NCBI GenBank assembly: GCA_964420035.1
Contig: CAYQQR010000021.1
Span: 1-64,000, forward strand
Source of the DNA: CAYQQR01 sp964420035
GTDB taxonomy: Bacteria; Bacteroidota; Bacteroidia; Bacteroidales; SM23-62
DNA: 64,000 bases
Reading direction: 5' to 3'
In this document: positions 46,112 through 53,724 of the stretch, in pieces
How the letters are laid out: each line of letters begins with the position of its first letter
How positions within the stretch are numbered: the first letter of the stretch is position 1
The notes under the pieces: generated by a model
Databases searched by the model: none
Seen by the model: only the letters and a program-made list of their open reading frames with translations
What the model was told of the DNA's origin: nothing
Made by a program: the position numbers and the translations under genes

Positions 46112-46860
46112 GGCAGTTCGTTTTTATTTTTTCTCAGGGTGTTAAAGAAGAATATCAGGGACAGCCAGTATTCATCCTGTACCGGGTGGGATTTGGTTAA
46201 CATTTCCGTTCCCCTGTAATCAACCAGCGTTTCAGGGGTGAAGATGGTGCGGGACGCGGCTTCCATCTTCTCAAAAAGTGTTTTCAGATATCCGGTTTCC
46301 AGGGTGGAGCCGGCGGCAAAAACTGGTTTGTGAAGGTCTTGTATGCTGTCGCGCACCACTATAAAGGGTTTGAAATATTCCCCCGGGCTGAGGGCAATGA
46401 CAGCCTGCACACGCGGATCTTTGCAGGCTATCAGCAAGGCAAGAGAAGCAGAAGAAGCATTGCCCATAAGGATGACCGGTTTTTCTGATTTCTCCCAAGC
46501 ATACCGGATGGCGCCCAGTATATCTTTTTCAGCATCAGCAGGATTGATCAGGCCGGGTTCCTCGCGGGCCGTCTCTGCCGTTTTGTTTTTGACATAACCA
46601 TATTTTTTGCCCGTACGCAGGTCGACTGCCAGGCAGTGATAATGAAACTTTACCAGACGGGGGGCGATCCGGCTGAATTCTCCGCGGCTTGACTGTTCTC
46701 CATGCAGGAGGATTATGTAAGAAGGAGCCAGGCTGCCAAGGTATTCATCTGCAGTAACCATCAGACTGTCTGAAGCGGGGAATTGTATGGTCCCGCGGGC
46801 TTGTTGCCCGCGGGAAAGGCTCGGCAGGACCAAAATAATTAAGGTGGCAAGGAATTTCAT
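46108..46860 (-). CDS. Secreted alpha/beta-hydrolase-like protein
   Basis: 250 residues with a signal peptide (about 1-18). The oxyanion strand YIILLHGEQSS and the nucleophile region VILMGNASSASLALLIA fit an alpha/beta hydrolase, but the elbow is ASSAS rather than GxSxG; an acid (ALSPGEYF region) and His (TKSHPVQDEY) are plausible. A perfect 10-bp palindrome (46791-46815) is translated at the signal-peptide end (RGQQARG). It lies 16 bp downstream of atpC on the same strand. Confidence 0.65.
   Translation of the reverse strand: MKFLATLIILVLPSLSRGQQARGTIQFPASDSLMVTADEYLGSLAPSYIILLHGEQSSRGEFSRIAPRLVKFHYHCLAVDLRTGKKYGYVKNKTAETAREEPGLINPADAEKDILGAIRYAWEKSEKPVILMGNASSASLALLIACKDPRVQAVIALSPGEYFKPFIVVRDSIQDLHKPVFAAGSTLETGYLKTLFEKMEAASRTIFTPETLVDYRGTEMLTKSHPVQDEYWLSLIFFFNTLRKNKNELP
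46791..46815. repeat. Palindromic element translated in frame
   Basis: tcccgcgggc and gcccgcggga form a perfect 10-bp stem with loop ttgtt. It falls inside the hydrolase gene where the signal peptide meets the mature protein and leaves the frame open. Confidence 0.75.
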
Positions 46861-46876
46861 AAATCTTCTGAAACGA

Positions 46877-47128
46877 TCAACTCAAAGTCTTTTCAGCCAG
46901 AATGATGACATGATTTTTCAGCACTTCAATAACCCCTCCGCTGATCTCAAAAAACTTTTCTTTCCGGTTTTGCGTTTCGATGACCTTCACTTTACCCTGA
47001 TGCAGGGTGGAAATGATAGGGGCGTGCTTGGTCAGTATTTGAAAGGGACCCTTGGTGCCGGGAACCTGGACCATGTCGATTTCTCCTTCATAGATTTTAT
47101 GATCCGGGGTGATGATTTCCAAAAACAT
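46877..47128 (-). CDS. atpC: F1 ATP synthase subunit epsilon
   Basis: About 83 residues from ATG 47128 (MFLEIITPDHKIYEG); the longer open frame to 47188 overlaps atpD and has no family match. Only the N-terminal beta-sandwich is present (GPFQILTKHAPIISTLHQG, FEISGGVIEVLKNHVIILAE); the C-terminal helical hairpin is absent, a short form normal in this phylum. It may therefore lack the usual inhibitory arm. Confidence 0.92.
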   Translation of the reverse strand: MFLEIITPDHKIYEGEIDMVQVPGTKGPFQILTKHAPIISTLHQGKVKVIETQNRKEKFFEISGGVIEVLKNHVIILAEKTLS

Positions 47129-47153
47129 AACGTTCAGGCTTAAGCTGTTTCGA

Positions 47154-48659
47154 TCAGGACTCTTCGAGCATCTTTCTGCCCTTCTCAATAGCTTCTTCTA
47201 TGGTTCCCACCAGGTTGAATGCTGTTTCGGGATACTCGTCAACCTTTCCTTCAAGGATCGAGTTGAAACCCTTGATGGTATCTTCAATGGGAACCAAGGT
47301 TCCCGGTATATTGGTAAACTGTTCGGCCACGTGGAAAGGCTGGGAGAGAAAACGTTGCACCCTTCTTGCCCGGTGAACCACCAGTTGATCTTCTTCAGAG
47401 AGTTCTTCCATACCCAAGATGGCAATGATATCCTGCAATTCGTTATAACGTTGCAAAATTTCCTTGACCCGCTGGGCGGTGTTGTAGTGTTCTTCCCCAA
47501 CCACGTCGGTTCTGAGAATCCTTGAAGTGGAATCCAGGGGATCCACAGCCGGATAAATGCCCAGGGATGCAATCTTACGGCTTAGCACGGTGGTGGCATC
47601 CAGGTGGGTAAAGGTGGTTGCCGGGGCCGGGTCGGTCAGGTCGTCAGCCGGCACATAAATAGCCTGTACCGATGTGATGGATCCCCGTTTGGTTGAGGTG
47701 ATCCGCTCCTGCATCAAACCCATTTCCGTGGCCAGTGTCGGCTGGTATCCCACTGCAGAAGGCATTCGCCCCAGCAGGGCCGATACCTCTGATCCGGCCT
47801 GGGTGAAACGGAAGATGTTGTCGACAAAGAATAGAATGTCCTTTTCATGGCCCTTTTTATACCCGTCGCGAAAGGACTCTGCCACCGTGAGTCCGGACAG
47901 GGCTACGGTAGAACGGGCTCCGGGAGGTTCGTTCATCTGGCCGAATACCAGGGTGGCCTGGGATTCCGAAAGCTTTTTCTGATCCACCAGACTCAGGTCC
48001 CAACCGCCGGCTTCCATGCTTTTTTTAAAAGGTTCTCCATACTTGATAACGCCCGATTCCAGCATTTCGCGAAGCAGGTCGTTTCCCTCGCGGGTGCGTT
48101 CTCCCACGCCTGCAAAAACCGACAATCCTGAATATCTTTTGGCAATATTGTTGATCAGTTCCATGATGATCACCGTCTTGCCTACCCCGGCACCCCCAAA
48201 CAGTCCGATCTTACCGCCTTTGGCATAGGGCTCGAGCAGGTCGATAACCTTGATGCCCGTAAAAAGCACTTCAGATTCCGTGGTCAGGTCTTTAAAGATT
48301 GGCGGCTTGTTGTGGATCTCATAGCCCCCGTCCATGGACAGTTCTCCCAGTCCGTCGATGGGTTTGCCGATCACGTTCAGCAACCTGCCCCGGATCTGTT
48401 CACCCACCGGCATGCGAATAGATGCTCCGGTTGCAAGCACTTCCATTCCGCGTTGCAGACCGTCGGTTGAATCCATGGCAATGGCCCTTACCTGGTGTTC
48501 TCCGATGTGCTGCTGGCATTCCATGATAAGGGTCGTGTCGTCCTGCCTTTTAACTTCAAGTGCATCATGAATATTGGGAAGATCAACTCCTGACTTTTCG
48601 AAGCTGACATCAATGACCGGTCCGATGACCTGGATGATTTCACCAATGTTATTAGCCAT
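47154..48659 (-). CDS. atpD: F1 ATP synthase subunit beta
   Basis: 501 residues. P-loop GGAGVGKT at 155-162, followed by catalytic-site segments GERTREGNDLL and ALSGLTVAESFRD. Full length. It forms an operon with atpC, separate from atpBEFHAG. Confidence 0.98.
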   Translation of the reverse strand: MANNIGEIIQVIGPVIDVSFEKSGVDLPNIHDALEVKRQDDTTLIMECQQHIGEHQVRAIAMDSTDGLQRGMEVLATGASIRMPVGEQIRGRLLNVIGKPIDGLGELSMDGGYEIHNKPPIFKDLTTESEVLFTGIKVIDLLEPYAKGGKIGLFGGAGVGKTVIIMELINNIAKRYSGLSVFAGVGERTREGNDLLREMLESGVIKYGEPFKKSMEAGGWDLSLVDQKKLSESQATLVFGQMNEPPGARSTVALSGLTVAESFRDGYKKGHEKDILFFVDNIFRFTQAGSEVSALLGRMPSAVGYQPTLATEMGLMQERITSTKRGSITSVQAIYVPADDLTDPAPATTFTHLDATTVLSRKIASLGIYPAVDPLDSTSRILRTDVVGEEHYNTAQRVKEILQRYNELQDIIAILGMEELSEEDQLVVHRARRVQRFLSQPFHVAEQFTNIPGTLVPIEDTIKGFNSILEGKVDEYPETAFNLVGTIEEAIEKGRKMLEES

Positions 48660-48695
48660 AGAACAAATTTCGTTGCGTCATGAAGATATCGAGAG

Positions 48696-48703
48696 CAAAT
48701 GTA
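48696..48703 (-). promoter_or_regulatory. -7 box (TACATTTG) for atpD-atpC
   Basis: Complement of caaatgta; a perfect TAnnTTTG 37 bp upstream of the atpD ATG, giving a leader of about 30 nt. Confidence 0.55.
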
Positions 48704-48765
48704 GTATTTTTCTACTAAATGTCCGGCTCCTCCCCCGAAAAGCCTTCCTGTACCGATATTATTTT

Positions 48766-48773
48766 TATTTTTG
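48766..48773 (+). promoter_or_regulatory. -7 box (TATTTTTG) for the barrel gene pair
   Basis: A perfect TAnnTTTG 26 bp before the ATG at 48799, divergent from the atpD promoter. Confidence 0.5.
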
Positions 48774-48798
48774 GGGAACAACTTGAAACAGAGCGACA

Positions 48799-49368
48799 AT
48801 GAAGAAGAGAATCACCTTGCTGGGGATCCTGTTTCTGGCCGGCAGCATTTCGATCTGGGCCCAATTCACCTTTTTGGGTGCGGGAGCCGGCTACGGGTCC
48901 AAAATAGAACAGCCCGGCTTCCATGCCTACGGGGTTTATTCTGTCAACGATCAGATCGACCTGGTTCCCAATATCACTTATTTTTTACCCAGGGAAATTG
49001 AACGGGAGAGCCTTCAACCCGGCGAAAATGAGCAGGAATTTGCAACCGAATGGTGGAACATCAATTTTGACGGTCACTGGAACCCTATCGAAGAAGAATG
49101 GTACATGTTGTATGGATTGATGGGCTTGAATTATTCCAATGTCCGCTGGGAAAAAAAGTATGAGATTAATTCCCGGGAATTCGATGAAGTCCGTACCAAT
49201 GGCAATCTGGGTTTGAATATCGGGGCCGGAGCGCAGTTGAAACTCTCTGAAAAGATAGCCCCCTTTATACAAGGGAAATATACCCTGGGAGAACACGGGC
49301 AACTGGTTTTGTCCGGGGGCATCCTATTCCGTATTGCCCCCGACCGGGAACCCATAGTTGAAGAATAA
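48799..49368 (+). CDS. Small outer-membrane beta-barrel protein, copy 1
   Basis: 189 residues: a signal peptide (about 1-20, ending IWAQ) and then beta-strand-rich sequence with alternating aromatics (ITYFLPREI, WYMLYGLMGLNYSNV, FIQGKYTLGEHGQLVLSGGI). It shares layout and motifs with the next gene (FLP strand, NLGLNIGAG, YTLG/YTIG), so the two look like tandem paralogues. Confidence 0.7.
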   Translation: MKKRITLLGILFLAGSISIWAQFTFLGAGAGYGSKIEQPGFHAYGVYSVNDQIDLVPNITYFLPREIERESLQPGENEQEFATEWWNINFDGHWNPIEEEWYMLYGLMGLNYSNVRWEKKYEINSREFDEVRTNGNLGLNIGAGAQLKLSEKIAPFIQGKYTLGEHGQLVLSGGILFRIAPDREPIVEE

Positions 49369-49398
49369 CCAAGCCATCCTAATATACCCTTTAAACCT

Positions 49399-50001
49399 AT
49401 GAACAAGTTTATGATCAGATCCCTGATTTTTCTTCTTTTATCCTATGGGTTTGTTGCACAGGCTCAGGAATTCACCAGGATCGGAGGGGGGATCTTATTT
49501 AATGCCGGCATCGATGAAACCTACAGAGTTGACATCAATACCCGTGAATTCATTTTAGGGGCCAAACCCGGGAATACCGGTATCTGGGGAAGAGGTGTTC
49601 TGGAACTGACAGATGATTTTTATGCTGTTCCCCGGATTTCATTTTTCTTACCTAAAAAAGTCAATGTTGGAGCCGAAGGAGATCGAACCACTGTTTTAGC
49701 AGGTCTGGATCTTGACTTAACCTATGCCATTGCCAAGGAAGGGGAGCTCATGTTTTATGCCCTCGCCGGATTGAGCACCGCATACATGCACAATAAATAC
49801 GAAGGCTCCAATCCCCATCTCGAAAGCACTTCTGTTTTTAACTTAGGCGCCAACATAGGAACCGGTGTGGAAATGATCGTCAACCGCGACATCACCGGAA
49901 CGGCCCAGTTGCACTATACCATAGGCAAGCTTCAATACCTGGTGATCAGCATCGGGGCCAATTATTATATCTCGGGCAACCGCAGGGGAAGCCGGTGGTA
50001 A
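49399..50001 (+). CDS. Small outer-membrane beta-barrel protein, copy 2
   Basis: 200 residues with a signal peptide (about 1-22, FVAQAQ). Barrel-like strands include YAVPRISFFLPKKVN, LMFYALAGLSTAYM, NLGANIGTGVEM and QLHYTIGKLQYLVISIG, matching copy 1 in order. 30 bp after copy 1, same transcript likely. Confidence 0.7.
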   Translation: MNKFMIRSLIFLLLSYGFVAQAQEFTRIGGGILFNAGIDETYRVDINTREFILGAKPGNTGIWGRGVLELTDDFYAVPRISFFLPKKVNVGAEGDRTTVLAGLDLDLTYAIAKEGELMFYALAGLSTAYMHNKYEGSNPHLESTSVFNLGANIGTGVEMIVNRDITGTAQLHYTIGKLQYLVISIGANYYISGNRRGSRW

Positions 50002-50016
50002 GGGGCCCGAAGAAAT

Positions 50017-51486
50017 TTATTCCGCCTTGGCTTTCGGGGCATATACCCGCAACCAGTCGATCTCCATGCCGGCCGGCAACTGGTGATCGGCAACCCCGTT
50101 GCTCACGCCTGCACTGAAGATCACATACATGGGTTCCGAGGGGATACCCTGGGTCTGACTGAATACGGGTACATCGTTGATCTTCCATTCCAGCTTTTCC
50201 GGGGACCATTCCAGGGAATAGATGAAAAAATCCTTGGCGAACCGGTTTGCCGAAGATTTGAAGGTCTTTTTATGTACCCCTTTCTTTTCGTTGATGTTGC
50301 CCCAGAAATTGCCCAGGTAGAGTTTATTCTTTTCCACCTTGAAGACATCCACATGGGGAAGTATCTTTTCAGCAACCATCCAGAAAGCTTGTTTGATGGG
50401 GGCCCCGGAGATTCTGACTTTGGCCTTGAACAAACCGTATTGCTGGCGGAAACTTTTTCCGGTACTGATCAGATCGGAGGTGTAGTCAAAATCCTGTTCC
50501 AGGAAGCCCATGGCCGGGTTCCAGACTTTTCCGCGGGCCTTTTCCTTCTTGGTTACGATACGGAGCACCGTATCCTTGAACTCAAGGTTTTTACCATCGG
50601 TGAAGATGTGCTTGTCGGCAGGCAGGACATAGTTATCCTTGAGCAATACATCGCCCCAGAAAAAGCGGGTAATCCACTTTTTAGCATCCAGTCTGTGCTG
50701 GTTGAAATTCTCTTCAAAGCTCAGTGTCCACTGCTCCAGCTTGTCAAATTCATTCTTGTCCTTGATCTTTTCAAACCACTTGTGCTTATCGGAGTTTTTC
50801 AGATCGAGGTACTCCTGCTCCAGCTTATATTCTTCAGATTGTTCGTATTTCTTCTGCGGTGAAAGGGCCATGTATTCTTTAACCTTCTTGAACTCATCGG
50901 AATCCAGATAAGCTTCCAGTTCGAGATATTCTTTCAGGGTGTCCGAACCTTCGATGCTCTTGTATATTTGATAATCTTTCGAATTCTCGAATTTGAAATA
51001 CTTTTTGATATCGGGTGATTTTTGCAGCTTCTGAAATTCTGCCTCTTTCTGACCCGCTTCGGTGTTCTTGAATTCCTTGGGGTCTGTATTTTTCTTAGCC
51101 TCCTTAAACTCATCTGAATTGACATACTTTCCCAGTTCGCGGAATTTCTTCAAGGTACCGGATGTGCTGAAATCCTGGAATGTCCGAAGGGCCGGGGAGT
51201 CCTTTACTTTCTTCCAGGTTTTGATCTCTTTGGATTTGCTGAGGGTCCTGTAGCGCTGTTCCTTCCTGTATTCCTTGGTGTCCTTGAACTTCTGCTGTTT
51301 GATTTCTTTGACCCTGGCTTTGAAACCGGATGTGGTGACTTCCTGTTCCAGTTCACGCAGACGTTTCAGTTCCGGAGAATTACTGTAGGCTTTAAAATCT
51401 TCGTAGTCCTGCCTTAATGCAGCTTCTTCCTGCTCGATCTTGGAAGTGGCCGGGAACATGCCCAGCATAAACTTCAGGCTTGCCAT
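50017..51486 (-). CDS. GH16-fold protein lacking catalytic glutamates, with N-terminal EFK repeats
   Basis: 489 residues, no signal peptide, so apparently cytosolic. Residues about 30-250 are degenerate charged repeats built on (S/D)SxEFKxxKEY and SPxxKKY, for example SPELKRLREL, NSDEFKEAKK, SDTLKEYLELEAYLDSDEFKKVKEYM. Residues about 262-485 match the GH16 concanavalin-like fold (YTSDLISTGKSFRQQYGLFKAKVRIS, YSLEWSPEKLEWKINDVPVF, MEIDWLRVYAP). The catalytic motif E-x-D-x-x-E reads His378-Val-Asp380-Val-Phe-Lys383, so both glutamates are replaced. It is probably a binding rather than a hydrolytic protein. Convergent with the barrel pair. Confidence 0.78.
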   Translation of the reverse strand: MASLKFMLGMFPATSKIEQEEAALRQDYEDFKAYSNSPELKRLRELEQEVTTSGFKARVKEIKQQKFKDTKEYRKEQRYRTLSKSKEIKTWKKVKDSPALRTFQDFSTSGTLKKFRELGKYVNSDEFKEAKKNTDPKEFKNTEAGQKEAEFQKLQKSPDIKKYFKFENSKDYQIYKSIEGSDTLKEYLELEAYLDSDEFKKVKEYMALSPQKKYEQSEEYKLEQEYLDLKNSDKHKWFEKIKDKNEFDKLEQWTLSFEENFNQHRLDAKKWITRFFWGDVLLKDNYVLPADKHIFTDGKNLEFKDTVLRIVTKKEKARGKVWNPAMGFLEQDFDYTSDLISTGKSFRQQYGLFKAKVRISGAPIKQAFWMVAEKILPHVDVFKVEKNKLYLGNFWGNINEKKGVHKKTFKSSANRFAKDFFIYSLEWSPEKLEWKINDVPVFSQTQGIPSEPMYVIFSAGVSNGVADHQLPAGMEIDWLRVYAPKAKAE

Positions 51487-51696
51487 ATTTAAGGTTGCTT
51501 GGTTTTGATATAAAAGTACGGTAAATATAATGCTTTGTTACAGATGGATACAAGAAATCCATTCAAACCAAGTAAAGTTAAGAAAAATGATTAAAAATTG
51601 CGGATTGCGAATTGCGGATTGCGGTGTATTAATAGATCCGGTAGGCGGCGAAGGCACCGGTACCACAGAAGTTCGGCTTCGCCTGTTGCTCGCTTT

Positions 51697-51724
51697 GCCC
51701 TCTGAAGCTTCAGCGTGGGAGGGC
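51697..51724. repeat. Palindromic element, intergenic
   Basis: gccctc/gagggc arms (51697-51702/51719-51724) surround the palindrome tgaagcttca (51703-51712). On the minus strand it can be read as SHAEASEG, the kind of peptide such elements encode when inserted into genes. It lies between the GH16-fold gene and the C1q-like gene; nothing else is seen in 51487-51765. Confidence 0.55.
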
Positions 51725-51765
51725 TGCGCTGTCACCGTGTGTCTCAGCGTCTCATTGTCTCAATA

Positions 51766-53052
51766 CTAAAACAATTTATATCCGGAGAAGATACCAGCTT
51801 TGCAGAATGTATTTGTCGATGCATTTAATTGCACTGCAACTTCATCTCCCGGATTTAATTCCAGCATAGTCTGAAATGTTTGTACACCGCTTAAGGAACC
51901 ATTCATTCCTTCAAATATTGTTTCATTGACATTGTTGTTGACAAGTATCTTCAAAGTATGATTATCAGCAAAAGAATAAATGATATTAAAGACATATGTT
52001 CCCCCTCCATTTGATGGGACTTTGAAAACGCCGGAAAGAACATCGTAATTATCATTAATATCGATTAATTCATTATTCCAAATTAATGTGACCGAATCAC
52101 CTGCAGATATGGGAATGGTTCCGCTCTCTTTTTTTGCCCTGAAGGCGACTTTGGGGGAGGCGATATCGATGGTGTTGCCCTGTGAGATGCTCAGCATGGT
52201 GCCGTCCAGGGACAGGGATTGTAATTCATTGGTGGTATCGGTATCGGCAACAACCTGGTTACCCCCGCTTATGGAGATGCGGTTTCCATCGGTGTGCAGG
52301 GTTTGGGCATCGGTGTTGTCGAGGTAGGGACCCAGGTCGATGTAGGTTGGATCTCGGAGGTCTGTGATACGCAGCTTATTTCCCACCAGGCGCAGGTCCT
52401 GCAGTTCGTTGGTAGAGTCGGCATCGGCATCGGCCACATTCAGGGTCACGGCATTGCCGCCCGAGATCGACAGGACCTTGTCTTCCAGGGAAAGGTTTTG
52501 CAATTCATTAAACGGATTGGCATCGGCATCTTCGTAACGATCAGGCAGTATCACGGTATTGCCCCCGCTGATGGTAAGTTCATGCCCTTCAATGGAAAGA
52601 ATCTGGCTGTTGCCACCGCTCCCGCTGCTGGCAGCGACACCGGAATACAAAGCGTAAGGCACCGAGAAGAACTGGGAAGTTCCCATAGCAATCCAATCCG
52701 ATCCGTCCTGCATTTCCACTTTCAGGAAAGTGGGCTGGTTCCAGGCAATCTGTGAAAAATCCTTTACCCGGCCTTCCCTGAAGGAGCCCTCACCGATGAC
52801 CAGGGTAAACAGACCGAACCGGTTGGTGGTGACCGCATGCAATTCAGAGTATTCAAGGGTACCGGATGAACTGCCGCTGAGAATGCTGATCTTCAGGGTT
52901 ATGGAAGCATTGGCCATCTCATTGCCCATGCCATCACGGGCCACGGCCTGGTAGGAAATACCCTGCGGTACATCCTGTGCCTGAAGGAAGAAAGCCGGAA
53001 ATGCCAGCAGCATAAACAGCGCTATGCCTTTTATGTCATAAAAAAACTTCAT
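51766..53052 (-). CDS. Exported repeat protein with C1q-like C-terminus
   Basis: 428 residues: a signal peptide (about 1-26), then an Ig-like/SprB-type domain (ISYQAVARDGMGNEMANASITLKISIL), then repeats NELQxLSLxxxxLSISGGNxVxL (four to five copies, about 148-303), and a C1q/TNF-like jelly-roll domain at about 305-428. It resembles surface adhesin or trimeric fibre proteins common in Bacteroidota. It lies 2 bp downstream of a T9SS-sorted protein gene. Confidence 0.75.
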   Translation of the reverse strand: MKFFYDIKGIALFMLLAFPAFFLQAQDVPQGISYQAVARDGMGNEMANASITLKISILSGSSSGTLEYSELHAVTTNRFGLFTLVIGEGSFREGRVKDFSQIAWNQPTFLKVEMQDGSDWIAMGTSQFFSVPYALYSGVAASSGSGGNSQILSIEGHELTISGGNTVILPDRYEDADANPFNELQNLSLEDKVLSISGGNAVTLNVADADADSTNELQDLRLVGNKLRITDLRDPTYIDLGPYLDNTDAQTLHTDGNRISISGGNQVVADTDTTNELQSLSLDGTMLSISQGNTIDIASPKVAFRAKKESGTIPISAGDSVTLIWNNELIDINDNYDVLSGVFKVPSNGGGTYVFNIIYSFADNHTLKILVNNNVNETIFEGMNGSLSGVQTFQTMLELNPGDEVAVQLNASTNTFCKAGIFSGYKLF

Positions 53053-53054
53053 GA

Positions 53055-53537
53055 CTACATTTTTTCAATCTTCAGGGTTCGGCTCATCCTGCCGTATTCC
53101 GAGTGTATATGAAGCAGGTAAACGCCCTGGTTGAACCTGCCGAAATCAATGGACCGGGTTCCGGAAGCGATGCTTTCCAGTCTTTGTTCCAATATTTTCC
53201 GCCCCATGATGTCATATAGCACTATCCGGTAGGAAGTGGTCTCCTTTATGCCAAATTCAAGGATCAGTTGATCCCGAACCGGGTTGGGATATACATTGAT
53301 GAAATCTTCAGCGGGTGCCGCTACCTTTATGGAAGGTTGCTGAAATCCCTGGGTCAAAACAAAGCTTTCTCTTTCCAGGGTCATCACCACCGGTTCCCCA
53401 AGGGCATAACTGAAAGAGCCTGAAGGATGATCGGAGACCAGGGCATTGGTTGAAATGACCGAACGCGTAATGAACTGCGCGATAAGCATATTATTAACAA
53501 TAAATAGTGCAAAATATGTTAATAAAATCCTGGCCAT
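53055..53537 (-). CDS. T9SS type A sorting domain protein
   Basis: 160 residues. A signal peptide (about 1-20), a short beta region, and a C-terminal type A sorting domain (INVYPNPVRDQLILEF, YRIVLYDIMGRKILEQRL, FNQGVYLLHIHSEYGRMSRTLKIEKM) that directs export through the type IX secretion system to the cell surface. Co-transcribed with the C1q-like gene. Confidence 0.88.
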   Translation of the reverse strand: MARILLTYFALFIVNNMLIAQFITRSVISTNALVSDHPSGSFSYALGEPVVMTLERESFVLTQGFQQPSIKVAAPAEDFINVYPNPVRDQLILEFGIKETTSYRIVLYDIMGRKILEQRLESIASGTRSIDFGRFNQGVYLLHIHSEYGRMSRTLKIEKM

Positions 53538-53564
53538 TTATTTGTTTTTAACAAAAACCGCATT

Positions 53565-53572
53565 CAAATGTA
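53565..53572 (-). promoter_or_regulatory. -7 box (TACATTTG) for the T9SS gene
   Basis: Complement of caaatgta, a perfect TAnnTTTG 28 bp upstream of the ATG. Confidence 0.5.
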
Positions 53573-53724
53573 AGTAATTTCTTTAAATAATGTTAATAAT
53601 AACCACATTTTTAGATGTTTATCGTAAATTATGCTCTTGGAGATATTGAATTTTCCTGTTTTCCGGAATTCACAATAAATTCATCAGGAATCTTGATTTT
53701 CAGAACCCATAAAATTATTACATC

